DNA of 64,000 nt from Orthonyx spaldingii (lineage: Eukaryota > Chordata > Aves > Passeriformes > Orthonychidae), in assembly GCA_013397795.1 (NCBI GenBank), contig VZTJ01002530.1:785886-849885 (forward strand). Reading direction: 5' to 3'. The notes under the pieces were generated by a model. That model had not been told where the DNA came from and did not search any database. It saw only the letters and a program-made list of their open reading frames with translations. Shown here one piece after another: positions 11,401 through 23,400 of this stretch. A program made the position numbers and the translations under genes. Position 1 is the first letter of the stretch, and every line of letters begins with the position of its first letter.

Positions 11401-14400
11401 TCAGGAATGCATCACCCTGAGAGAGGGACAGCCTTCTCACTTTCTAATTTGGAGGACAGGGGTTTGGTTTCGGTTGGTTTTTTGTTGTTGCTTTGGTTTG
11501 TTGGTTTTTCTTTTTGAAACTTTTTAACTTGCACCTGGAAAATGGGAGAGAGGGAGATGAACTACATTTGGACCCCAAGGCTGCAATCTGATGGGCACTG
11601 CTGCACAGCTGCATTTTCAAACAAGGACATGGTCCAAAGATGGAGGCCAGGAACAACTCCCCTGCCACCAGCATCCCAGGAGCTCCAGCTCCTACTCCTT
11701 ACTGGGTGTTCCCTAGGCACTGATGCTTTTCTGGAGACTGCTGGCCATCAGGCAGGCCTGGGTGAGTCCAGCACCCCTCTGAAAGCTGAAACGGTCTTCT
11801 CAAGGGCATGAAAAGAAAGAGTTCTCCCCTCTGCCTGAAATCCATGCTTCAAATCACACCCCAGCTCACCCTACACAAGGGCAGCGGCAAAAGAGAGCCT
11901 AAAGTGACCCAAATTTGACATCAGACCACTTTGCTTCCCTTGCACAGCCATAAATTCCTCTGTGGATGGCACAGCCAAGCGGGCTGGCACCAAATGTGCC
12001 CCAAGATCCCTGGGAGCAGCCCCGGTGGCAGGTACTCACCCTCCGGCAGCGGCCGCGTGCAGACACGTTCTTCCGAAGCTGTCGGGGGTGTCTATGTCAA
12101 AGCCTGCAGACAGCACGTGCTCATTACTAAACAAGGACACTATGCTATACTTTTGTCCTAGTTAAACCACAAGAAACATCGCAGAGACAGAAAAATCAGT
12201 TAGTCGGGAAAAAACCAGAACACAAGCAGCTACAGTCAGAGAGAGGTTGTCACGGGAACGGCGAGCAGCTGCTCCGCTTTGGCAGCGCTATAAAAAGAGC
12301 CGCGAAGTTGACGAGCGTCTATTTCCACATCCAGCTCCTCCACATCCCTGTTTACAGCCATGTGACAGGCGTTTCGAAGGCAGAGACTTAGCAAGAGGAC
12401 AGCGACAGCAGGACAGGAAGACAGAAAATATGAAGACACGAGGAAGAACCACAGAGTCAGCCTAATATGAATTGGGGCCGTTTTCATTGCGTGTGGTTGT
12501 CAGATTGGGAAGAGGCTTCCAGGAGCATGTGGGGATATTCATCAAGATGCACAAGGCCAAAGATAGCAGCCTGGTAGTGCTAATTCTGGTTACTCAGAGC
12601 ATTTTCTCTTTCTATCTAGTGGTCAAGGCCAGACCATAGCAAGTCTTAGTATAATGGGGTATGTAATCACCATTTTTCATTTCTTTTATATTCTACAAGA
12701 CTCAAGGAGAACGAGTAGTTGTAGGACATTTTATATGTTAAGTAATGAAGGAGTTTTGTAGAAAACGCATGATCTGGGTCAGGATTTTTTAACTCATAGG
12801 AACTCTTGCCTAGAAAAAGCAGAATGTGGGATTTGGCCCCTGATTACTGACTCCTTTGAATAACATCAGCAAACTGGCTTCTTCTGCTTTGGGCTTTGGT
12901 GAGGATCCCAAGACTGTTCTCTTGACACTACACTTTCACTCATTTTCCCTCCCATGTCCCCAGAGCTTTGGCCAGCCTAAGTCCTTAACTACAGATTCAG
13001 AAACTGCAAACACTTTAGCTGCATCATCATCATCATCATCAGTCAGATGTAAATACCTGTGCCAGTGCAGACCTCAAGGAGACAATTTCAGAATTACTCC
13101 TTTGGGGGGTGGGGAGGAATATCCCCAAAACAAAACAGTATCTCACATTCCTACAGTTTGGAAAGGGGTTCTAAATTCCCTCCTTCCCCCAGTGAATTAG
13201 TCTAAACTCTCTGAACCTACCAGGAGAGAAGAGTTTTGGGCATGAACAACACAGGATGTGAGGAAGTACCAGCGTGGCTTACGGAAACCCTCACATACTC
13301 TGGTGCACTGCCCCATACAGCCCAACACAGCAGCACAGGAAGTCTTTCCTTTGAATAATTCACAACAAAAAGCAGAAAGGGGCTGCAAGCAGCAGAGACA
13401 AACACTACTCAAGTTCCAGGGACACTGGGGGATTTACTCACCCGATGACAACAACTTCCTGCAGCAGTCTGAGTGGGCATTCAGCGCTGCTAAGTGTAAA
13501 GGGAACATGTTGTGGATCCCACACCTGAAAGGGACAACAGCCTCATGAGAAAATGCAGGTTACGTACATACACAGCACATCAAAAGCTCCTTCCAGAAAG
13601 GCAACATTTTCTCATGCTTTTCTAGGAAGAGTCTTTCTTGGTGCCTGCCATTATTTTTATCTGTATTTCCTTAACAGCCTTCTCGAGAGTTAAAAATATT
13701 CTGGTGCAGTAAAATCTTGGCATTATGCTTTGAACGGAATGTGGCAGGAAGGTTTCCAAAAATTCAAAGCGAAGCCAAGGTATGGGAGGAAGTAAGAGAG
13801 CAGATACTGCTTGGAGTCAATTGCCCAGTGAGCCACAAATTTCTACACCAGCTACACATACGGCAACTGCCATTCTGAGGGAAATATAAATGCCAAAATC
13901 TTCTCTATATTATTTCTGAAGCACATTTTTTTTTCAGATGACTCTTCACACTTTCCTTTAGGCTGCCATGTCACAGTTTTCTTCCACATCCTAAGAACTA
14001 ATAATCTAATTTTCCTGTTTGCTCCAGCTACTCCTCACCTCCCCTTTCACTTTTTCCTCCCTTTAACACACGACCCTCTTTTCAATTACACAAAAAACTT
14101 CTCAGAGTAGACATGATGGGTAAGAAAAGCAAAGCAGCCATTAGATTGAGCCTATCATTAGTCTAAATCTGTATCAGGCAAAATGTAGTTTTTAAACAAG
14201 CTGAGCACTCAGCAACTTTAATTAATATCAGGAAATCATGCCAGTTCAGTCCCTAGGCATGCCACTGCTTACTGTCTTAGAATATTTTTGGGTCTGGGCA
14301 TCTTTGTGTCTTTCACTTAGCATTGTTTTGTTTAAAGCATCTTGTTATTCTGGAAGTATTATCCTACTGGCAGTTCTCCAAGGGCACATAAGCATGGAGC

Positions 14401-17400
14401 CTCTGAAATCAACCAGCTTGACAAGATTATCATCTACTGCCTGCTCCAGCAGATTTTTTTTTTTAAATTACAAACTCTGGAACAATAGCAGATGGATTCA
14501 TATCAGTCCTTCATTTCTGCAAGACAATTGGTGGATGGGAGAGTGGGATCACCTCATGGAAGAGGATTTCAGATACAGGCCCAAAGACAAAGGATCTTGT
14601 CTTTCTGCCAGATCCACCATAGATCTTAATTACTTAGGAACCTTATGACAATAATTAATGTGGATATTTATAAAGATATCCTGCTCTCTTCAACATTTTA
14701 TACATAAATGTAGTCAACTAATTTGGCTTTGTCTTCAAAAAATTTATTCTTTCCAGAATCCACAGGCCCATCCTTCCTCTGTCTTCACATTATATGTGTC
14801 CTCCTTGATGCTTCACTACACTGACTTGTGCTGCTGTACAAATTTTAATTTTGCTATTAGCAGCATCAATATCTTCGAGTAAATCTATTAAGAGATGATC
14901 TGACAGCCTGTTCTTTGAAGATAACAGTGCAAGCTCCACTGAGCTGCTGCATCTGTACAAACAGGTTGCATTTTCTAGCCATGGATCCATTTATTTAAGG
15001 TAACATTGGACATTCTGTACTTCTGTGCTTCTCCCTACACACATTTCCCTCTGTCTCCTCCTCCACCTAGTTATCTAATGCAATATTATTCATCTTTTTG
15101 GTCAAGATTTCCACCCAGCAGATGTTTTGGCTGGTTTCCACTGAAATCCACTATCTGCACATTTGCTAGCCAGCGTCCCACTTCTACAGTGCTGTTCACA
15201 CTGGTTCCCTCCATCACTTGCACACTTTCCCTTCCAGTGCATTGCCTCAAAGACTGACCGAGCTGTCTGCACTTGTTGTGAACAGTGCTGCAGAGTTTTC
15301 TTTTCTAAACCTGTTTGGGGAGCTCACCCAGAGTTATTTACATGCAGCACATATTGAAAGCACATTTAACACAGGCGGTAGCATCGTTTCCATCTGCCTG
15401 GTATCTCTGAGCCAACTTCTTATTTCACTTATTTCTGCTGCTGGAAAAAGTATTTTATTTGATCAATGTTCCGGTCACCCAACTGTGAAATAGAAATTTC
15501 CAACTGGCTAACCCTGATTCCAAGAGTGGAGGGGCTATCCCAGTGCATCTCATTTTCCCTTAAAACCTCAAGATAACAGACAGTGACTGACTGTACTGGA
15601 AAAAAAGAGAGAATGAACATACGCCTCTGTTAAGATACCAAGATCTTCATGCTGGCTATATTAATAAAATCCAGTGACATTAGTTGAAGCCTGTGGAATT
15701 GTATTATCCATGCCAATTGAAGATCTGTTCTGCCTTCTGAGTTTTTGGGGTGACAGTTGTACTCAACAAAGGAGAATGGGCAAATGTGTCACTTGCATAA
15801 ACATCATCAAGCAAATAAACAAAATACTGAGAGCTGCAAGTATCTTCCAAATTCAAACCAGTCATTTGCATTTGAAAGCAGGGTTTCCTAACTAGGCATA
15901 TCAAGAGAAGTCACTAATTTCTATGGCAGGTTCTAGGTAGAAAATAAATTCCATTTTGGAGACACGTGGAGGTAATTGCCAAAACCTTACATTCATGAAA
16001 TCAGACGCTGCTCTGAAACACCTGGTACAGATATCCCTCATGGCACTGTATTACCCTGATCTCATACCACTCTGTTTATGTCCAGGTTTGCTACTTCCTT
16101 TTGACAGACCCCAAGAACCTGACCATAACTCAACAATACTCAAGTACTCTCTCTATATACATATATATAAATATATACACACACGCCCCCCACTTCATGT
16201 ACATTGATACCAGTGTCCCACATCAATGCTTCAGGGAAAGAAGCAGTACTTGTACTACTTATAATCATGCAAGTGGGCACAACAGGAACTTAGCAGAGTT
16301 TGCTTCCCCTCCACACTTTCTGATTGTTCGTATTTTAGGCCCATGTCACCCACTGAAGTCCAGTACAATTATGTTTGTCCATTTTAACCTTCCCACTTCA
16401 GAAGGTGAGGAGCAGCTGTGTTTCCAGGCACTGGACATAACACTTGATCCTTAGAAACAGCTCCACTTGAGGCACCTACTTGGCAGTATCGGCTCCGCTG
16501 GTTATGAGGGTGTTAATCAAAAGCTCGTGTCCGTATCTTGCAGCCACGTGCAGAGGGGTGTTACCATCCTTATCAACACAGTCAATCTCCCCTCCTGCAA
16601 AAGATATTTTCATACAGTTTAACACTGAAAAATTCAGCATGAACCAGTGACCACAAGTGCTTTTGCCTCTAGCGAATCCAGCATGAGCAGTCCAGCCACA
16701 GAGACACCAAATTTCCCAGAGCAAGGACCAGCGGCACACAGCAAGCTGCCAGCTGTCAGCCACGGGTACTGAACATGGTCTGGCAGCAGCACCTGCACCT
16801 CCCTCTCCACCTGCAGTGGTGGGGAAGAGCGCTGGGAAGAGAGGATGATGTGCAAGGGTCAAGTACATGATTTGGATTTGCTGCCTCCCTAAAGGTACAA
16901 ATGGATGCCCTGAACTAAACTACAAAATAATCTCCGAAACTGTACCCTCATTTGTAAAAGCACTGCCACTCAGCCTTATCTGTACAACAAATGTTAAATA
17001 GAGTTCAACCAGGAGGCCACCAGGAACACACTGCAAACAAACGTGGTGTGTGCTTTTTGTGTGTCTTACCAAAGAACAACCAAACAGAACTTTTCCTTTT
17101 GCAATTTACGCCTGGCATCTTGTGTTTTATTCACATAAGCAGGAAAAAGTGGATTATTTATTTAGACAGATTACAGACAAGTCCCTGTTTTCTGTTTGGA
17201 CCAAGAACTGTAACTTTTTCAGTCTCCTCTTGCCAGTCAGGTTTACTGCACTCCAACTATTCTCTCCTTCCCCCAGTCCTCTCCAGCTGGCCTGCATCCT
17301 TCTGGAAGCAAAAGCCAAAACCACTACTACAGCTGACATCTCCCACTGCTGAGCTGAGCAAAGAGGATTACTTCATGCCTGCTGGCTACACTCCTATCTG

Positions 17401-20400
17401 TGCACTCCTGGACATTGCACAGCACCACGTACATCCATGATCCATTTCTTTAAGCACCACAACACGGTTGACTTGTGGTCAACAACCTTCTGATCCTCTA
17501 CAAGGCCCAGATCCCTTCTTGAGGGACTGCCACCCACCTGGCTGTTGCATTCTGAACTTGTCCAACTGATACTCCTGCCTCTGTGTGTGATTTTTCTTTT
17601 GCTTCGCTTGCATTTTAACCTCTGTCTCCAGTTCTACAGGATCATTTTTCACTCTGACTCCACCTTCTGCCAAACTAACAGTCTCTCCCAATTACATTTT
17701 TTTCTCCAAATGTTAAAAGCACATTTTCTATTCCACTATCCAAGCTTTTAATGAAAATATTGGATAGTTCCAGACCCAGAAGGGAAACTGAAAACTCCCT
17801 CACTACACCTTCCATTTCAACAACAATCCATTTATTACTAATCTCTGAGGGTAGTTTTATAACCAGTTATGCACCAATGCTGGAATATTTTAACACTCTG
17901 CTAGTTTGCTGTGAGAATACTTTCTGAAAGCATGTAAAAAGTCTTGCTAACATCAGGATATGGTAATATTTACTGCATGTCCACTATTCACAGGAGATAA
18001 CAGGGCTTATATGCAACAAGAAGAGTTCTTGTAAAGCACTAGACAACATGCCCTGAGAAGCCCTATTCCTGGGAAGTGTTCAAGGCCACACTGGATGAGG
18101 CTCTGAGCAACCTGGTCTAGTGCAAGGCACCCCTGCCTGTGGCAGGAGGGTTAGAACTAGATGATGTTTAAGGTCCCTTCCAACCTTTCTAATTTCTAAT
18201 TTTTTAATGGTAAACAAAGGTCAGTGAAATGCTTGAACAGGTTCCCTGGGGCAGAGCACCCACCAGTGGAGGTCTCCACAAACAGAACCTGCCCATGGAA
18301 AAGTCAGAGCACTGTGCTGTGTTCACAAAGCCTATTAAACTGCTGTAGAAGAGAACTGTGACGTTCCAGCTTTTTTTACCCTTGAGAAATCTATGCAAGA
18401 TATTGCCCACTTTGGCTGACCTATGTAACATTCTCCAGCACTTCTTTTTCCACATTTTTAAAGAAAGGTATCACATTTGCAGTTGTCCAATTTTAAGGCA
18501 ATCCATTCTTCCTCTACAAGCTGCTGGAGACAGCAACCAGAAATTGAGACATCATTAGGCAACTCATTAAGTACTGCAGAACAAAACTCCATTTCTTTAA
18601 ATCAGTGACATTTCTCTCTTCCACAAGATTCCATGGCAATGAGGCATGAAGTCACTTGCAATGAGATCTGTGTATAAGACTAAAGTTAGAGGGGCAGAAA
18701 ACGAAGAAAGAAGTGAAACCCAAGTAACTGGAAGAAGAGTAGAGAGGCGTGAAGGACACATGAAGAACTGCCAGTTCTTTCACACACAAATCCAGCAGCG
18801 AGCAAACAATGGCTCCAAGTCTGAGCATATTAGATTAAACAATTAAAAATTGCAGTAAAGCACAGTTTCTTGCATTTTGCCCCAACTCCCTTTTATTATT
18901 GCTATTTTATTTATGGCAGGAGAGAGACAGCAACAATTAGCCTGAAAGAAGCATGATGCACTGGAGACCTCCATTTTGAAACACAATCTTATTTAAATAT
19001 AATTGTCATTACATTTAAAGCACAATTGTTCAAGCATCTCCAGCATTTCTCACTTCAGTTCCAAGTTTGGGATTTTGGAAAACGAAAAAAAACCAACAAC
19101 CCAACCAATGAACAAAGCCCAGACCATCCTGTCTCATGTAGTGGCCCAAACTGGGAAGTAAAGCATCAATAATAGCAACCTCTGTCATTCAGAAACAACC
19201 CTCTGCCAGATCTCCAACAAGAATATATTCTATAGTATTCTTGGACAAAGAAGATGCCTGAAAAATGACTGATAATCAGGAATCCTGGCTACGCCAGAAC
19301 AAACAAGGTAGTGCTGCACCTCCCTCCTGAGTACATATTCAACACTTCATCAAGACAGTGGTGAGGGATGAGCTAAGAGAGGTGAGAAAAGCACAGCCAC
19401 TGAGTGCAGAGTAGAAAAAATGGTTTGAGCTCTAAGAACACCACGGCTCCCAAAGGAGGACAACCAGAAAACTGTGCATCCTTCTCAGCAGAAAAAAGAC
19501 CTAAATATTCCTCTGAACTCTTGTTTTCAGGTGAAGAATTTGAATAGATCATCTGGACCACTGTCAGCTGGAAGATTATGGAATTCTGTTAACAACCAAA
19601 AATCTCAGCTTGTGATGACACAATGGTGTGAGAGGTGTCAGTGCAGCTCAAAGTCAGAAGTTTGTGGAGCTGCCCTCTGGCTCAGAACAACTGAAAATTG
19701 CACCACTAGACATGCCTGATCTCTTGGAGAGCCATTGCAGAGGCACAGGAACTCACCGTTCTGGATGAGGGTCTGCGACCGCGTGAACCTCCCATGGACA
19801 GCTGTCATGTGCAGGGGGCTCTTCCCATCCTTACTCTGACAGAAATGAAACAGACCATCACTTTAGCATGTGAAGGCTTATGAAAGCAAAGGTACAGTGA
19901 GTACAGAACAATGTTCTGGGTTTTAGAGAAAGAAACTGAGACCAGGAGCAATGAGAAGATAGCATGGGAGTGGTACCAGCCTCTTTACTTGCATCACTTC
20001 ATGTTTATTGGCATGGCAAGAACAAGCCCTAATTTCATTGGCAAACACAATCCCTAACTTCTTCTTAATAATTCTGAGTTTAAATAGTGCACTGACTATT
20101 CACTAATCTCAAGGGACTTGCCAGAGGTGTTAAAAGCTGGAAGTTAAATCCCAGTTTCACAGACGGGAGACTGAAACACAGAGGGTTTTAACTAAAGTAG
20201 TCAAAATCTCATATGAACTCAGAAGACCTCAAGTCTTCTTATACTTATACCAGTACCCTCTGTTGGATAACAGCAAGTCCCTTTCAGCTACATCAAGGTG
20301 TATCAGTTATGTCTCAAGAAAATTCAGTTATCCTAAGCAGAATCAGACTTTGTAATCTTGGGCTCTAAAGCAGGTAACCAGCAACCTTCAGCTTTATTCC

Positions 20401-23400
20401 CTGAAAAGGGAACTTCTTGGAATCAAGTTTAATTATATCCATATTATAGGGGGAAGAAAAACACTGAAAAGGAACAGTTCCTTGACTTAGCACCATTCCC
20501 TGAGATTAACATTTTGACAGAGCTCCTGGGACTATATTTTAGTACTGATTCGTGCCTTCATGAAAGTGGCCTAGAGCTTAGAGCTGTCATTGTATTTATC
20601 AAGGCACTGAGAGCTTCTCTGCTGGGATGTGATCTCACCCAAACAGTTTCATGATCAACATTCTCAGCATCACTCTAATTCCATCAAGGATTTAAAGCCA
20701 TGCTGTACTTGTTATTACAGTTTCCTCCTGAGATATGTAAAATATGCTAAAGAAAAACTGTAAAGCTGAATTCAAGTTTTACCTGAACATTAACATCTGC
20801 CCCATTATTCACTAGTAGTTCAAGACACAGTGCTCCATGAGTGGAGGCAGCAGCAAAATGCAAGGGGGTGAATCCATTGTTATTAGGCTGATTTACATTA
20901 GCACCATAGTCAATCAGCTCATTAACAACAGAATCCTGACCATTGTAACAGGCAATGTGAAGTGCAGTATTTCCATAGATGTTCATCTCATCAATCTAGA
21001 ATGAGACAAGGAGACATAGTTAAAATTACAGACATCAGCTCAGCGTTTTACGTAATGCGTCACACACAGCAAATGGAAATAGCTGCAGGCCTGAACTGTC
21101 ACAGGGCATAGTTCTCACCAGCACATTTCATCAACAAATTATACTCCCAGACAGCTTAACTTGGAATGCTTTACCTTTCCTATTATTAACTTCTTATCCT
21201 ACTGACAATTTCTAAAACCAGTGTGAAGCTTAAAGCTGATCACAGGACTATGTAATGACAATGATAACAAAAGTCCTAACAAGCTGGAAAGCTTTTCCAT
21301 GTAAGTGGAAAAGCAGGATGAATAAAAAGCTCACAATCTTTATCTTTAAAAAAATTACAACAGTGAGTACTGAGTTTTTGTGAACAGAATCAGGCATAAG
21401 AGCTGTTTCCACAGTTTTATTTTGGATAGGGAGTGAAGGTATCTGAGTGAAGGCAATGTGAAAGTGTATAGACACACTTCAATAAGAAACCACTTTCAGT
21501 AGCTCAGTATTATAAAGATGTAATTAAGATTATGTTACTTCTTGATGACCAACTTAGTATTCAACTGCTGTTCTGTAAAATAGGAACAGACATTGTACAA
21601 AAGACTCGGGAATGGCATGAACAGCCTTCCATGAAATACAGATGTCTCAGAGATCATATCCCCAGTGGTGGAGAATGTGGAACTTAAAAGGAGTTGTTAG
21701 CATAGCACTGCTAATAACAGGAAACACCTATTCCCCTTCAACTTCACAGCCAACTGCCCGTGAACATGAACTTCTGACAATTTTTTGGCAGGTCAAGTCA
21801 GCTGAAAATGCTATGGCAAAAGCAATGGCTTTATTTGACATCTCTGATTAACTGTCTGATTAGGCTCCTCTGGTCATCTCACCACTGCTTTGAGGAGTTG
21901 ACAATAAAGAGAAGTCTGTGCCCTGAAAAAAAACTTATTTTCCAGAGTGAAAACAATCCATCAGCTACAGAGGAAATACAGGTCTGTAAACTGAAACAGT
22001 CTGAACTGCTCTTTAGTAAAGTATGCAGTGTACATGTTGAGAACAACCACTCATCAAATGCTGACTCAAGGAATATTTCACTACTCCATCTCCTTCTGTG
22101 GGAACAGGATATATCTCCTGATTCCTTCAGCAAGGTAGCCTGAAATTTACTGTCTATATCACACCTTCTTTAACACAGAATGTTTCCTGACTCTCTCAAA
22201 TCAATAAACCACATGAAGCATGAGGTGGTCTGGAAAATGCCCTTTTCTTTAGAAGCCACTGTCTTTAGCAGCATCCACAAGAAAGAAGAAAATACTGTCT
22301 CTAACTAGGGAGAAACAAAGGGCACATTACCACATACCTCCACCCCCAGGTTAAGGAGTTGTTTCACAATGTTAATCTGCCCATTGGATGCAGCTGCATG
22401 AAGTGGGGTGTAACCCTTCTTGTCTTTACATGTCACTTCTGCACCATGATTAATCAGTAAGGCAACAACTTCCAGGTGACCTTCAGAAGATGAAAGATCG
22501 TTATCAATGATTATACCCATCCTACAGCATCACTTCTCCCAAATTACTGCTTTCTTGCTAACACACTGCCCCTTCACTGCTGCCTCCAAGCGCTCCCACA
22601 GTTTTACAAGGGCAAAAAAAAGCATTTTTGTAAATTTTTCTAATCCTAGCTCAGGCCAAGAAATCCATGCATTCACCTTCTCCAGATGTGTCAAATTTCT
22701 CTTTACTGAATTGATTTTCCAGTTGCTAAAAGAACAAAACCACACCTCTTTTCCATTTATTTCTCTAAAGCTAACAGTTTGTGTTCTTTTCTCCCTCTTA
22801 CAGAGGACAGTGATACACTGAGCACAGGAGTATGGCAATACATGTCTCCCAAAACAGCATCCTATTGATTTCACCTGCAAACACAACTGCTAACACTTCT
22901 TGGATTTTTTAGAGATAAAAAAAATAACCTTAATAAATTATAAAATGAAGGGAATTAGTCTTATTGCTTTATGCTGAGGCAGAACTGTCTTAGAATTAAA
23001 TATTTATTATGTCAAACACCATATAAAGTTGTGCTCCATCTGAGTTGCCCAGCACTTTCATGACAGGGGCAGTTCTGGCCATATGCAGGACCTAGGAAAC
23101 CTTATGTACAAAGTCCATAGATAATTAGTGCCCAAAGATAACTAAATATTCAAGAAATTATTTGGGGCTTTACAGGTTAAGATGCTCAGGTCTCTTTACC
23201 TAACTTTAAATTGCACCACAGACTCCATTGCTAATTTAGGCCTTGGATGTTATCTAAATACTTTTAAAAGTACATCATTAATTTCTGAAAATATTTAAGT
23301 GGAAAAGAGGTGTGAAATTGCACAGCACAATGTAAGAGCCTTTCAAATCTACAGAGTGAAGTTCAAAGCTTGCTAGCTCAAAAGCCACATCACAGTTGTT

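Larger units (their letters stand above)
9559..12039 (-). other. ANKRD44 intron (2.5 kb) with repeat copy A
   Basis: Contains an A/T homopolymer patch (9735-9805), a small 16-bp tandem duplication at 10230-10262 (unit ttaaagccaggtaatt), and copy A of a 92-bp dispersed repeat at 10331-10422. Confidence 0.8.
12104..13441 (-). other. ANKRD44 intron (1.3 kb) with CpG/TATA patch and repeat copy B
   Basis: Contains a local CpG cluster with a TATA-like box on the plus strand (12245-12330), copy B of the dispersed repeat (12456-12546), a short ATC microsatellite (13021-13042) and a G-rich tract near 13104-13118. Confidence 0.8.
16595..19756 (-). other. ANKRD44 intron (3.2 kb) with nested LINE relics
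   Basis: Holds an old LINE reverse-transcriptase relic (about 17740-18010 and 18440-18560) interrupted by a CR1 3' end (about 18050-18200). The remainder is unique sequence. Confidence 0.75.

Noticed and set aside
14238..14648. 136-codon plus-strand frame starting with a hydrophobic segment
   Set aside because: Apparent signal or membrane stretch comes from T-rich intron. No conserved domain.
16991..17440. 149-codon plus-strand frame
   Set aside because: Antisense intronic sequence next to LINE relics, with no domain.
22481..22520. In-frame ATG just upstream of the 22338-22480 exon suggesting an alternative first exon
   Set aside because: The conserved peptide begins exactly at the AG acceptor, and no promoter signal is seen; the open stretch is short.
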